A stretch of 64,000 nucleotides of DNA from Erigeron canadensis (GCF_010389155.1 NC_057769.1:1550001-1614000); one strand, 5' to 3'; shown: positions 36,937-48,252, counted from the first letter of the stretch. Made by a program: numbers and translations. Notes: a model not told the origin generated them from the sequence alone.

Positions 36937-36941
36937 AAATA

Positions 36942-37185
36942 ATATCATTAACATGGAAAGCGAATGCATTTTTTTTATATGGAAGATATAATTTCATTAA
37001 CATGGAAAATGAATCTACTTTGATATTATATTTTTATCTTTTAAAAGGGTAAGACCATGTGCATTCCATTCCTTCCCAATGGTTCGGTTAAACATGGAAA
37101 AAAAACCCGCATACTAGTCATATTAAAAAAGTTAAATCTAAAATTTATGGGTAAAAACTAAAGATGCATCGACTAGTTAGATTAG

Positions 37186-37245
<60 letters not shown>

Positions 37246-37826
37246 TGATCTACGTTATAATGATTCGCGTCTCCCATTTCAAATATTACCCTTTTTTTAT
37301 ATATAATATGTGATATTATTTTTTTTTAATGAATTCATTTACCTCACAAAAATTTCTTAAGTATATTATATATAAAAGTTATATATCACTTGTTGAAAAT
37401 TAGATGACTTAAATATGACAAATACCCATATTAGTCCTTCTATCGCTTTAACATATTTTTTTTTAATGAATTCAAGTATGTGAAAAACCTACAATTAAGC
37501 CTCTATTTATAGGACTTAATTAGGTTTTCTTAGCTTGGAAAATAAGCCACACCAAGGCTTAAACAAGCCTCATATGGCCGGCCCCTATATGGACTTTAGG
37601 TCCAAATCCATTTTTCAATTTTCACATTTTAATCCTCCTTTTTAATCAATTAAATATAATTAACCCTTTAATTATGTTTAATTAATTATTTCGTGATCAA
37701 ACTAATCAATATATTACTTTAATATATCAATTAATATTATCGAGTTACCGTGTCATTTCGTGTGACCCCGTAGGCTTAAATTCCCGAACATGCGATTTAT
37801 AATAAAATGATCACACTTTAACAGTA
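36942..37826. other. AT-rich spacer with a long TA microsatellite
   Basis: No gene. A TA-repeat tract runs from about 37187 to 37241 with one interruption. The sequence on either side is AT-rich, with no domain-bearing frame. Confidence 0.6.
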
Positions 37827-37828
37827 GG

Positions 37829-37932
37829 TCAAATAAACCTTCAAATTATGTCCATGTGACGATGTCTATGCCTTCTTGTATATGCTTTCCCATTCTCTTC
37901 TATAACTAAAAATAGTGATGAAGGTAAACAAG
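37829..37932 (+). pseudogene. Orphan 5' end of a sulfotransferase gene
   Basis: About 105 bases match the start of the intact gene at 48298: the leader (GTCAAATAAACCTTCAAATT), the first ATG area and about 25 codons, to GATGAAGGTAAACAAG. They carry small differences, including an altered copy number of the ATGTCG-type repeat. Homology stops abruptly at GTACCGATA. It faces, and lies just downstream of, the minus-strand SOT at 38066. No further exon follows, so it cannot encode an enzyme. Confidence 0.88.
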
Positions 37933-38065
37933 GTACCGATATACATTGAAATTATTTTTGATACATTACAAAGGCTAACAAGAACTAAACTTAAATACTG
38001 AAAAAAGGAAATTTTTGAAACTCATTATTCAAATACTGAAACACATAAACACAATGTAATCAATT

Positions 38066-39058
38066 TTAGAAAGAGATGTCCAAACCATGGAACTCTTTGT
38101 TGGTAATCTCATCCAAAATTTGGCACATTTCAGGTGTTGTGAGATAATTGGTCCAGTCTCCAACTTTACCTTGTCGAAAGAACACGCTATTTGGCATTAT
38201 TCCGTGAATTAAATCACCATGCTTATTGGCCTCACTTAATTTTTCAAAACTACATAAGCTCGCAATCTCGTCCATCACACCACGGGACTTTTCCTCTTCA
38301 GTGAAAGGGTAGCCCAAGAAGTCCGCCAGATTCTTCACATTATTCACAGTATCCGATTTCATGTTTTCGTATGTTAAAAATAAAGTCTTTGACGGATTTT
38401 CTAAACTAGCCTTACGATACCTTTTCACATGCTCCCAGTACGGTCCATTTGGGCTAATACCTTTACTAAACATCTCAAATGCCTCCTCAATTGTCATTAG
38501 ACCACGCGATGTGTCTCTGAGCTTGTTTGAAAAGTGAAACAAGGAAACCAAAACGTCTTTAGCATTTCTGCACATGTAAATCATTTTACAACCGAAATCA
38601 ACAATGGACTCGGGCAATGAAGTGTAAGGTATATGAGTAGAAAAAAGACGGGGTGAATGACCCTCGGCATAAGTAGGATTGTTTCTTAAGACTTCGGTCT
38701 CAATTGCAGGCACAAGTTTATGCGGATTATTGAAGAGAAGAGGGTTAGTGGAAGCTGATTCGTGTAGGTAACGGTCTCTCGTCACTATAGCAAACACCAG
38801 AGCCTTGAGCCATGTGGTGCCACACTTTGGCAATGTGGCCAAGTAGATATCACTTGGATGAGGCTTAAATTCGTCTTGCGCTGCCATAGCAGTCATAACT
38901 GAAAATGTTTTGGCAGATTCGAACCAAAAGCCTTGGTACATGTATAGGTCAGCACTCACCCAACCTTTCTCCTTGGGAAAAGTTGTGAACGTGGCCTTGT
39001 ACCTATCATAAAAGAGGGTCAAGTTGTTTTTTATGGCATCATGATCTTCATTGGTCAT
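38066..39058 (-). CDS. Cytosolic sulfotransferase (SOT copy 5, intact)
   Basis: Intronless, 330 residues, the shortest intact member. PAPS loop LPKCGTTW (76-83, Lys78), His142 in STHIPY, CRNAKDVLVS (Arg164, Ser172) and RQGKVGDW (295-302) are all present. Odd point: the usual Pro of CRNPKD is Ala (residue 166). Substrate unknown; expected to be a cytosolic enzyme using PAPS. A TATATAAAG box on the minus strand (39108-39116) lies about 50 bases before the ATG, which supports the start at 39058. Downstream (lower coordinates) it meets the orphan 5' fragment of another SOT, in convergent orientation. The pseudogene at 33757 is its closest relative. Confidence 0.95.
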   Translation of the reverse strand: MTNEDHDAIKNNLTLFYDRYKATFTTFPKEKGWVSADLYMYQGFWFESAKTFSVMTAMAAQDEFKPHPSDIYLATLPKCGTTWLKALVFAIVTRDRYLHESASTNPLLFNNPHKLVPAIETEVLRNNPTYAEGHSPRLFSTHIPYTSLPESIVDFGCKMIYMCRNAKDVLVSLFHFSNKLRDTSRGLMTIEEAFEMFSKGISPNGPYWEHVKRYRKASLENPSKTLFLTYENMKSDTVNNVKNLADFLGYPFTEEEKSRGVMDEIASLCSFEKLSEANKHGDLIHGIMPNSVFFRQGKVGDWTNYLTTPEMCQILDEITNKEFHGLDISF

Positions 39059-39107
39059 ATTGAAAGGTTGTGTTTAATTATGTATAGCAAAAATTAGTTC
39101 TTACATT

Positions 39108-39116
39108 CTTTATATA
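39108..39116 (-). promoter_or_regulatory. TATA box of SOT copy 5
   Basis: TATATAAAG on the minus strand, 50-58 bases before the ATG. The same position in the duplicated pseudogene reads CATATAAAG. Confidence 0.65.
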
Positions 39117-39251
39117 GAAGAGACACTTTGATAGTCATATGGTGTGGGAAGACACTCAACCTTAATATATTAAATAGCCATATTTATATTTATAAAACTA
39201 ACTATAATTAATTATCATTATTTTAAGACTGTTATTATTTGATTGTCTATA

Positions 39252-39590
39252 TATATATAGAGAGAGAGAGAGTAATCAAATAAGAACAGTTTTAAAATAT
39301 GAACACGATAAAAACACTTAAAAACATCGTTTTGATGCATTAAAAGTTCATATAAAACTGACATAGTATATAACTAATTATCATTATTTAAGTGTTTAAC
39401 AACATATTGGTTTGTCAAAATCAAGAAAATCATGTTTTTTGATTCACAAAACTCAAAATGATGCATCCACCAAAAAACGTGATTTTTTCGATTTTGACGG
39501 ATCAATGTGTTGGTAAACACTTAAATAATGATAATTAGTTATGCACTATGTCAGTTTTATGGATTTTTAATGCATCAAAATGTAGCTTTT
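39252..39590. mobile_element. Fold-back (inverted-repeat) MITE
   Basis: Two arms of about 120 bases are near reverse complements: 39322-39440 and 39465-39586. Each contains TTTGATGCATTAAAA and AACTAATTATCATTATTTAA. A short loop separates them. A TA/GA simple repeat marks the left edge. A single-arm copy lies at about 32640-32790. No coding capacity. Confidence 0.75.
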
Positions 39591-40039
39591 AATTTCTATC
39601 TAATCACGAATATCATATGACTAACTTTAAAAAAAATAATAATAATAATAGTAAAATAAAATTAAAAAAAATTGATCACTGTCAAACACTATATCCATAT
39701 AATATTAGATACGCACAAACTATCTTCTCTTATTATCCTATCATAAAAAATTTAAAAATACACACTTTCGATCGCCAACCATTCTCTCCGCCATGAAAAA
39801 GCCACATTAACATTTTTCTCTTTCCGTGTTCATAATCCTATATAATATTCTAGATTTCTAGTTGATCATAATTACGTTTTTTCACCAACTCGTTTGATTA
39901 GTCACGTCCGAGTCAATCAAGAAATCGTGAGTCAAGACATGAGTCAAGCTCAGTCACAAAATCAAGGTATTTGGGCCCTATAAGAAATGATTAATCATTT
40001 CTCTTTTCGATACGAGAAATGCAATCAGCAACTTTGATA

Positions 40040-40256
40040 CTCCATCCGTCCTATTTTAATTGTCATATTGACTAACTTTGACCGTAAATAACTTTGTTTG
40101 TACAATATAGTAGTTGATGAAACTTATATGAACAGAAAGTACATTAAAAACTCAATCCGGCTATTCATATATTTTATATCAAGTGTTACATAACACAAAC
40201 AAAGTTATTTATAGTCAAAGTTAGTCAACATGATAACTAAAATGGGACGGAAGAAG
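40040..40256. mobile_element. Stowaway-type MITE
   Basis: 217 bases with ends CTCCATCCGTCC and GGACGGAAGAAG, flanked by TA on both sides (40038-40039 and 40257-40258). The inner arms are also complementary (AACTTTGACCGTAAATAACTT against the right half). These are Tc1/mariner Stowaway hallmarks. Confidence 0.85.
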
Positions 40257-41906
40257 TATTAAATTAGAAGAAACATGGTCGTGAGTCATGACATACATTT
40301 TTAAAATACAATAATTCCTACCTAATCACGAATATCATATGACTAGTTTTCTAAATATGTTAGACACTTTCACACTCCATTCATATAATCAGTGGCGGAT
40401 CTAGGATTTCAAGTTATAAGAATCCATAAGACTTTGACTAGATAAGTTAGTGGAAGAAAATATATAACGGGCCGGGTCAACCGAATGGGTCACAAGTCTG
40501 AACATAAAAACATAAATTTGATATTTATATTATCTACTCAAAGTCATTATAAAAACTAAAAACTTAAAATAAATAATTCTTGATAAGCATCTAAAAATGA
40601 ATAAGTAAATTTAATAATCAATCTAGTATTTAAACAATAAGAAACAATTTCAATGTTTTGCTTAATAATCAATCTATAAGAAATAAAAACATAAAGTAGC
40701 ATACAATATATATTAATATATACATCATTCAATACTTAATTTCATTAAATAATAATTAGTAAATTACATTTTTGGTACCTCAAGTTGACAATTTTTGCAC
40801 TTTTAGTCTCTAACTCAAAAAATTACAGCTTTCATACCTAAAGTTTTGTGTTTTTTTCAGTTTTGGTACCACGTTCATACGGCGTTAATTTTTGCCATTA
40901 ACGCCCTCACGTGACAAACACGTGAGAGGTATTTTAGTCTTTTGGCTCCCTCTTTTTGACAAATTTACACTTTTGATACCTAAAGTTGTCAATTTTTTCA
41001 CTTTTGGTACCTCAAGTTGTCCCTTTTTTCACTTTTGACAAACATATTTTTATTACACTCTCCAATTTCCATCTCACATATTAGCATCTATCAAACAACA
41101 CGATTTTTTTATTTTTTGTTTACGGCTCTTAAAAAAAACCAAATGGTGTGTATCCATTCTTGAAATATTATATGTTGTTGGTGTAATTACGGGTGATAGT
41201 GGAGGAACTGAATGTATTGTTGGATCGATGGCCAGAAAAAACTCATGTCGCCGGAATACGCACCCACCATCGATCCCTTTTATTCATATTATTGAAAACC
41301 CTCTCACCCCTAAATTACGCTATTCTTCGATCGGAATATGCTACAAACGAAACTTAATCGGAATGTGCTACAAACGAGATCTGAACGGAATCTGTTACAG
41401 ATGAATATATTTGCTACAAACGAGATTAGATCGGAATCTGTAGTTAAGGTGGAGGCGTGGTGCCTGGTGGGGCGGAAGATAGTCGGAAACCCTTTCTGGT
41501 GGTATATGATTCATATAAGAGATTTGAATTTATTTACGCATGTTTATGTATTAGATTTGGTATGGTATAGAGATATAGGTATACATGGATATATGGATGA
41601 TCGCAATGTGTGTTGATTTTTGAGTGTGTGTTTTTTGATAGATGTTAATGTGTGTGATGAAAATTGGAGAGTGTAATAAAAATATGTTGTCTAGTTGAGA
41701 TACCAAAAGTGAAAAAAATTGACTACTTAAGGTATCAAAAGTGTAATTTTCTCAAAAAGAGTTGGGTCAAAAGACTAAAATACCCCTCACGTGTTTGTCA
41801 CGTGAGGGAGTTAATGACAAAAATTAACGTCGTATGAACGTGGTACCAAAACCGAAAAAAACACAAAACTTTAGGTATAAAAACTGCAATTTTTTAAGTT
41901 AGAGAC

Positions 41907-42562
41907 TGTAACACCCCAATATTTTAAGGTAATAGAAAATTAACCCTTTTCATAGTTTTGACATTAAATTAATTTCCTAGTATTTTGTTTTGAGATAAGG
42001 GGTTAATTTAGTTGGAACTTTAGTGGCTAGCGGGTATTATACGCACAAAAATTAAAATGGAACATGGCATTAAGGGAGAATGCACAACCATTTCAAACTT
42101 GATGATTCACAATTTCACTAACACTTATTCTTTCAATTCCCAATCCTTCCACTTCTTCTACTCTATCAAAATTTTCATGCAATTCAATCCCTCCCAAATC
42201 CAATTATCTAAATCTTTCTAATAATTAGCAAGGTGAGGGTTTGTATTGAATTGGGGGAGGCCAAATTTAGCAAGGAGAAAAGGAGAAAAATCTAGAAATT
42301 TAATTGTGATTGTTCTTGAGGTAAGAATTCCTCCATTCTTCAATTTCTAAATTTAGGGTTTTGGATATTGAAACTAGGGTTCTTAGTTGGAATTGGGAAA
42401 TTGGTATTTTGGGGATTTTGATGATGAACCCTAATGAAATTTTAAAAGGAAAAGCTTTGGGTAAATGCAATTGAGTTTTTGTAATGAAACTCAAAGTAAA
42501 TTTGGCTATTAGATACTATGGCTAAAGGCTCAACTAGATGATCTTCACCACCTATACATAAT

Positions 42563-42600
<38 letters not shown>

Positions 42601-43683
42601 GGATAGAGATCAATTGAGAACGTACCTTAAAGAGAGGAGGGAGAGAAGGTTCATTTTTTATTATTTTTAACTTGTTTTCTTGACTTTTATTCTTTTTTTC
42701 ACATTTTTTATTCTCTCTTTAATTAACTTATTCCATATAAAAATTTTAAAAAAGTTTTAATTTTTTTTTTCAAAGGGCATAGCCCGTAAGCTATAGGCGA
42801 AGCCTTTCGGCTTATGGCGGAGCCATAATAGCTAAGGGCGAAGCCCATTAGGTAGATCACCCCATCACCGATCACCCCCTATGACCTATCACCTTCTATG
42901 ACCTATCACTCCTACTAGCTACCCCTTATTAATATCTTTAAGGGCGAAGCCCGTTCCGTACCCTTACATGTATAACTCACTAGCTCGGGTTAGAAATTTT
43001 TTATTTTTATTTATTTTTTAAAATTTTTTTATTGATTGAATTAAAGTCAAAAAAAGAATAAAAGTCAAAAAAACAAGCTATATATATATAGGGTAGAGAT
43101 CCAGAGAGAAGGTTCTTAAGGAGAGAAGGGAGAGAAGATTCGTTTTAGGGTAGAGATCCAGAGAGAAGGTTCTTAAGGAGAGAAGGTTCGTTTTTTTATT
43201 TTTTTAGCTTGTTTTTTTGACTTTTATTCTTTTTTTGACTTTAATTCAATCAATAAAAAAATTTTAAAAAATAAATAAAAAAAAAAAATTTCTAACCCGA
43301 GCTAGTGAGTTATACATGTAAGGGTACGGAACGGGCTTCGCCCTTAAGGATATTAATAAGGGGTAGCTAGTAGGAGTGATAGGTCATAGAAGGTGATAGG
43401 TCATAGGGGGTGATCGGTGATGGGGTGATCTACCTAATGGGCTTCGCCCTTAACTATTATGGCTTCGGCATAAGCCGAAAGGCTTCACCTATAGCTTACG
43501 GGCTATGCCCTTTGGAAAAAAAAATTAAAACTTTTTTAAAATTTTTATATGGAATAAGTTAATTAAAGAGAGAATAAAAAATGTGAAAAAAGAATAAAAG
43601 TCAAGAAAACAAATTAAAAATAATAAAAAATGAACATTCTCTCCCTTCTCTCTTTAAGGTACCTTCTCATTTGATCTCTATCC

Positions 43684-43735
<52 letters not shown>

Positions 43736-44768
43736 GTATAGGTGGTGAAGATCATCTAGTTGAGCCTTTAGCCATAGTATCTAATAGCCAAATTTAAGGT
43801 GAGTGTATATGCATATAACCATGTTCTTGTTAATAGAGGTCATAGGTGGGTAAATTCCTATGACCCATTTGTTTGTTGATTGTAAGAGTTAGTAGGTGGG
43901 TAAATTCCTACTAGCCAATTTGGATGTAAGAGCTAGTAAGTGGGTAAATTCCTACTAGCCAAATTGTTTGTAAGAACTAGTAGGTGGGTAAATTCGTACT
44001 AGCCAAATTGTTCATGGCCATGTTGAAAATGAATTGTAATGAATTCTATGTTTGTGATTGATATAAATGAAATGGCTATCATTTGATAGGCTATAATGCT
44101 ATATGTGGTGCTTGATGCACATTGCTATGGTAACTTGATTATGATTATATGTATATGCATTCACTAAGCGTTGCTTATGTTTTAGTTGTGTAACCCTTTT
44201 ATAGGAGTTGGTAGTAGCAAGAACAAGGAATTGATCGAGTGAAGTTAGATTTGAAGGTTTTGGCCATCTTGAAGGTTGGCAATTTGGGTAATCTTGGTAG
44301 ATATTTTGGCTCTTGATATAAGTCTTTTTTGGATAAATATGTTTTCTTGGGTTGTAATTTCTGCAAATATGTCATAGTTTGGGTCATTGGATTTCATATT
44401 GTTGTCATGATGAAGTAAATTAGGTTAATAGTTGGTTAATGACCCGTTTTGTTGTACTTTGGTGCTTTTGGTCAAACTATGGATTTAAGTATAATAGGTC
44501 GTGTCAAATACTTGTTTGAAATCTGTAATGTAGTGTTATGAAGTTTGGATTCGAGTTGGAATGGGTTGCAAGTCGAGTTAAGTGGTCAAAATTGAGTTTG
44601 TTTCTGTCAGGTACAAATATGCGGCACATGTTTTTTTGTACATGCGGCGCATATTTTATGTCTGATGAAAAATGCGGCGCATGTATAAAAAACATGCGGC
44701 GCATCTTTTAAAAAAAACAATTTTCTTATATCTTTTTAACTATTACAAAAATGAGTTTGGTTGTTACA
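41907..44768. mobile_element. Solo LTR (Ty3-type ends) with GAGAC target-site duplication
   Basis: It begins TGTAACACCCC and ends GTTGTTACA, flanked by exact GAGAC copies (41902-41906 and 44769-44773). Removing it and one GAGAC restores the right arm of the surrounding inverted-repeat element. Total 2862 bases, of which 1300 are a palindromic insert (42497-43796). The native LTR part also holds a four-copy repeat of about 45 bases around GGTGGGTAAATTCCTAC (43846-44000). Near the 3' end (44621-44705) are four copies of ATGCGGC(G/A)CAT. Confidence 0.88.
42497..43796. repeat. 1.3 kb near-perfect palindrome nested in the solo LTR
   Basis: The left arm 42497-43078 and right arm about 43206-43796 are reverse complements over about 580-590 bases. 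They begin TAAATTTGGCTATTAG and end CTAATAGCCAAATTTA. The loop of about 127 bases contains GGGTAGAGATCCAGAGAG twice. The arms have GC-rich blocks with perfect short palindromes (GGGCGAAGCCC-type) amid AT-rich sequence, plus TA runs whose length differs between arms. No coding frame. A transcript would fold into a very long hairpin. Confidence 0.85.
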
Positions 44769-44818
44769 GAGACTAAAAGTGTAAAAGCTGTCAACTTGAG
44801 ATACCAAAAGTGTAATTT

Positions 44819-45151
44819 TCTTTATAATAATAATAGTTTGCAAAATACAAGCATACAACCTTGAAATTAGGATGGACATTCCCTCAAGTTGAAAACAACA
44901 TGAGAGGTCAAGTTAGAAAATTCATGGCATTTGATTTTAATCAAGTGCCAAGATTTAAAAATAATAATTGAATTTTGGCCTTTGATTTTAATCTAAGGGT
45001 TAAAGCTATTCTAATTTGACTCAAATTAGTTTCTTAACTTGAGGGAATCCTCATCCTAAAATTACTAAAAAAAACTTTACGACAACGAATAAAATAATGA
45101 ATTCCAAAAATAGGACTAAACATTCAAATACATGGGCTACAAGCCTACAAC
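44819..45151. other. Short spacer, nothing recognised
   Basis: AT-rich; no coding or repeat signal beyond the element ends on either side. Confidence 0.4.
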
Positions 45152-45159
45152 AATAAGTT

Positions 45160-45360
45160 CAGTGGCGAAGCTTGAAAATTTTCAGTGGGGGTCGGGATTT
45201 AAATTTTTTTTCCCTAACACTATTTTTTTTATAAAATGAGAGATCAAAACCGAGTATATCAAAATTTTTCTACACAAAACCATATACCCTTACATCGCAA
45301 AAAAATAAATAAATTGAGAATTCGGGCGCCCCTCCCTGCCCCTATATAGTTGCACCCCTG
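45160..45360. mobile_element. Small hAT-type non-autonomous element
   Basis: The ends CAGTGGCG and CACCCCTG are short hAT-like inverted termini. They are flanked by AATAAGTT (45152-45159) and AACAAGTT (45361-45368), an 8 bp target duplication with one mismatch. 201 bases, no coding capacity. Confidence 0.7.
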
Positions 45361-45368
45361 AACAAGTT

Positions 45369-47173
45369 AAACATGAAACTTTTTACTATGTCAAATGCAT
45401 GAACGAAGTTTAAGGAGGTTCCATGATAAAATTTAAGGGGGGTTCTATATGTAATGGATTGTGCATAAATTTTTAGTTTCCAAATAGGGTCAATTGACCA
45501 CCCTACCAGTGAGGTGGAAACGCCACTACATATAATGACTTTCGATTTGTTTAATACATTCATGCTTTATAGCCTTATACAATGTATTGTAAAGGTTATT
45601 TTGTTTTAATAATATGTCAATATTTGTGGTACAATTATCATTTTTTCATAGAATTGCATAAAACTGTTACAAATTATTTCCTCTCTATTATTTTCTCAAT
45701 AAGTTAAAAATATACACATCGTCAATTTCTCCAACCATTTAATCTCATCGCCATGAAAAAGCCGCATTAACATTTTTTTCTTTCCATCTTCGTAATCCCA
45801 TATAATATTCTAGTGTTAGTACTTACTAACAACTTTGTAAAATTTAAATAATATGTTTTTTTCAAGGAAATTGATAACTCCTTGAAGTTCATGCTTAAAA
45901 TAGTGTTTTATATATTAAAATTATTTTTTGAACTTCATAACAGTAAAATATAATTTATTTTTTATTTGAATAGTTAATCGAGAATCGATTTTCAAAAAAT
46001 ATCGGATCGTACAATTAACCATCACAGTGACGCAGCATAACATTCAGGCCCGTTAAAAGTTTGTTAAATATATCATAGCACAAAAATATAGAAATTTTGA
46101 ATGCGACAAAAAGTCTTAGAGTGTGTTTGGAAATGCGTTTTGAAGTGATTATCTGATTATTACGTTCGTAAAACGCAAATAACCAAAAAAATTGTTTTTG
46201 TAAAAAAGTGATTACCTTCTATGAAAACACAATTTTGAAATCCCACCTGACTTTTCAAAACGCAGTTTTGAAAACTCATAATTTATTTTGAAAATACAAA
46301 ATCTTTTTTTAATCACAATAATAAACACCTCAGAGTTCGTCGTTAATAAAACTTTTTTTTATTTGTATTTGCTTGAAAAACACTGACATACAAGTTTTAC
46401 AAAATATTTTGTTGCCCTCGTTCTATAAATCTTTCGAGTCACCATTGTTTCAAATGTTTCATATTATTTACATCTCATTAACCATTCTCATTGGGAATCA
46501 CAAAAATCTCATCATAAAGCATCATATCCCACAAAATCATAGAGGATCACTGAACCTTAAGCAATCTTTAGTTATATACCTGGACCTCTTTTCAAGATAA
46601 ATTTGTTACATTGACCAAATGGTGTCGTACTACTATACGTTAGTTTAATAACCATATAAAACAACCTTGCCTACTCGCCAATCTTGATTGAGACCTTTAA
46701 GTTTCGACTTTAGACATCCATGTTAGACGGATTAATTTGAGATATATCGTAGATATTGTGCACTGACAATGAAACGTCTCTTTTTATAATAACAAAATTT
46801 TGACAACGTGATTATGAAGTCTTTATATAACTAAGTGAAGATATGTTTTTATTTGATTGACATCATAAGTTTTGTATGATTTATCATTTTTTCATTAATT
46901 TTTTAATTTCTAAATATTAATTTAAATAAAAATTATGTAATATAAAAATTTATATTGTTGTCATGTATTTAACAAATATTAAAAATATATCTAATAAAAA
47001 CTATATTAAAATTAAAAGTTATTTAATTTTCTAGTTTGGATATGTTTTTAGATATGTTTTTACTTAGTTTGAGTTGTGTTTATTCATATCATTTAATATT
47101 AAATAAAAAAATCCATTTTCTTACTAATCAGGTTTAAATAAATTATTCATTTCTTAAAAGTTAACACTTTCAG
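45369..47173. other. Intergenic DNA, nothing recognised
   Basis: AT-rich. Around 45725-45800 a segment (CATGAAAAAGCC(A/G)CATTAACATTTTT-like) resembles about 39790-39850, so a small duplicate lies here. No supported gene. Confidence 0.45.
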
Positions 47174-47182
47174 TTTCTTTTA

Positions 47183-47566
47183 GGCTAAGTGCGCCTGGAT
47201 GCAGTCAACTAATCACCAAAAGTTATTGTGTGCACGAATTTTAGGTCGACTTTATTGTATCCAGGAAACTTGAAATTATGTTTATTGTGAACATAAAACG
47301 GATGTGGGACCGGCTACTTCAAATAAAACTTGTTTATTTTCATATATTTTTTTTATTATGTGCATAAACTAATTCCAAAAAGTTATTGTGTGCATGTCAC
47401 GTAAGTAGTTAACGTGAAAGTGGTGACCGGTTAAATTATTACCCGGTAACTTTTGTTTACTATGGGACTCTTGAACAAGTTTCCTGAATACAATAAAGCC
47501 GACCTAGAGTTCGTGCACACAATAACTTTTTAGGATTAGTTAACTACATTCCGGCGTACTTAGCCC
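47183..47566. mobile_element. Mutator-type MITE with ~92 bp terminal inverted repeats
   Basis: 384 bases. Arms from GGCTAAGTGCGCC to about 47275 match the reverse complement of about 47475-47566 (ends CTTAGCCC). Both arms contain AGTTATTGTGTGCACGAA-like text. The flanks TTTCTTTTA (47174-47182) and TTTGTTTTA (47567-47575) are a 9 bp duplication with one mismatch, typical of Mutator-type transposition. Confidence 0.82.
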
Positions 47567-47938
47567 TTTGTTTTATGCATTGAAACTGAAACTCATCTTG
47601 ATGTTTAATTTATAAAGTATATTTTATATATTTATTCTTGGATTTATTTGTTGTTGCATGTTTGTATAATTTAGAAAGGAGTAATGATATATATTCTTAA
47701 AAAATATGACTAATAACATGCTGACTATATTTATTTGTTGACACATGTCTTACATATTTTTATTTTCTTAATAATCACCATTGATTTTGCTTTGTGTTTA
47801 CCTCTCTTTTCACATACTTAGGCCTATTGGTTAGGTAGATTATATAAAAAAAAATAATTAGTATTAAAATATATTCATTTATGATGTAACTATTTTTTAC
47901 AACAACAAATTACGTATTGTATGCATTATTTATTTTTT

Positions 47939-48082
47939 GGGGTTTGCTAAATGCAGCCCTTAGGGCTGTATTTAAGGTGCATAAATTATTTGTATATTTA
48001 CCATGAAAATCAGGGGGCGGACTTTTAATATAGAAAGTACAAGTTTTTTTATGCACGTTAAATACAGCCCTTAGCATTTCTC
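47939..48082. mobile_element. Mutator-type MITE, family copy 1, in the SOT copy 6 promoter
   Basis: 144 bases from GGGGTTTGCTAAATGCAGCC to CAGCCCTTAGCATTTCTC, flanked by an exact 9 bp duplication TTATTTTTT (47930-47938 and 48083-48091). A sister copy is at 62719-62859. It ends about 215 bases before the ATG of the sulfotransferase at 48298. Confidence 0.88.
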
Positions 48083-48252
48083 TTATTTTTTAACTAATTT
48101 TTACAACAACAAATTTATGGAACACGTGTCGTTCTTCTTAAGGTAAGAAAGTAAATAGATGTTGACCAATTTCAAGGTTTCTTGAGTCGTACAATATGGT
48201 CACATAAAACCGTTCCCTCTGATTTCATAAGATTTGTTGGTTCCCTTTAAAG

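Larger units (their letters stand above)
40761..44818. mobile_element. Long-TIR (Mutator-like or fold-back) element, split by a solo LTR
   Basis: The left arm, about 350 bases (40761-41110), is the reverse complement of the right arm (about 41625-41906, resuming at 44774-44818). Shared text includes GGTACCTCAAGTTGACA, CCTCACGTGACAAACACGTG and TTACACTCTCCAATTT. The centre, about 500 bases, has one 92-codon frame (41338-41616) with no domain I recognise. A solo LTR inserted at 41907 splits the right arm. Long terminal inverted repeats suggest a Mutator-like or fold-back element; a matching 9 bp target duplication was not found. Confidence 0.72.

Noticed and set aside
40390..40760. CAGTGGCGGATCTAGG, a common plant transposon left end
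   Set aside because: No matching right terminus or 8 bp duplication found downstream, so no element is called.
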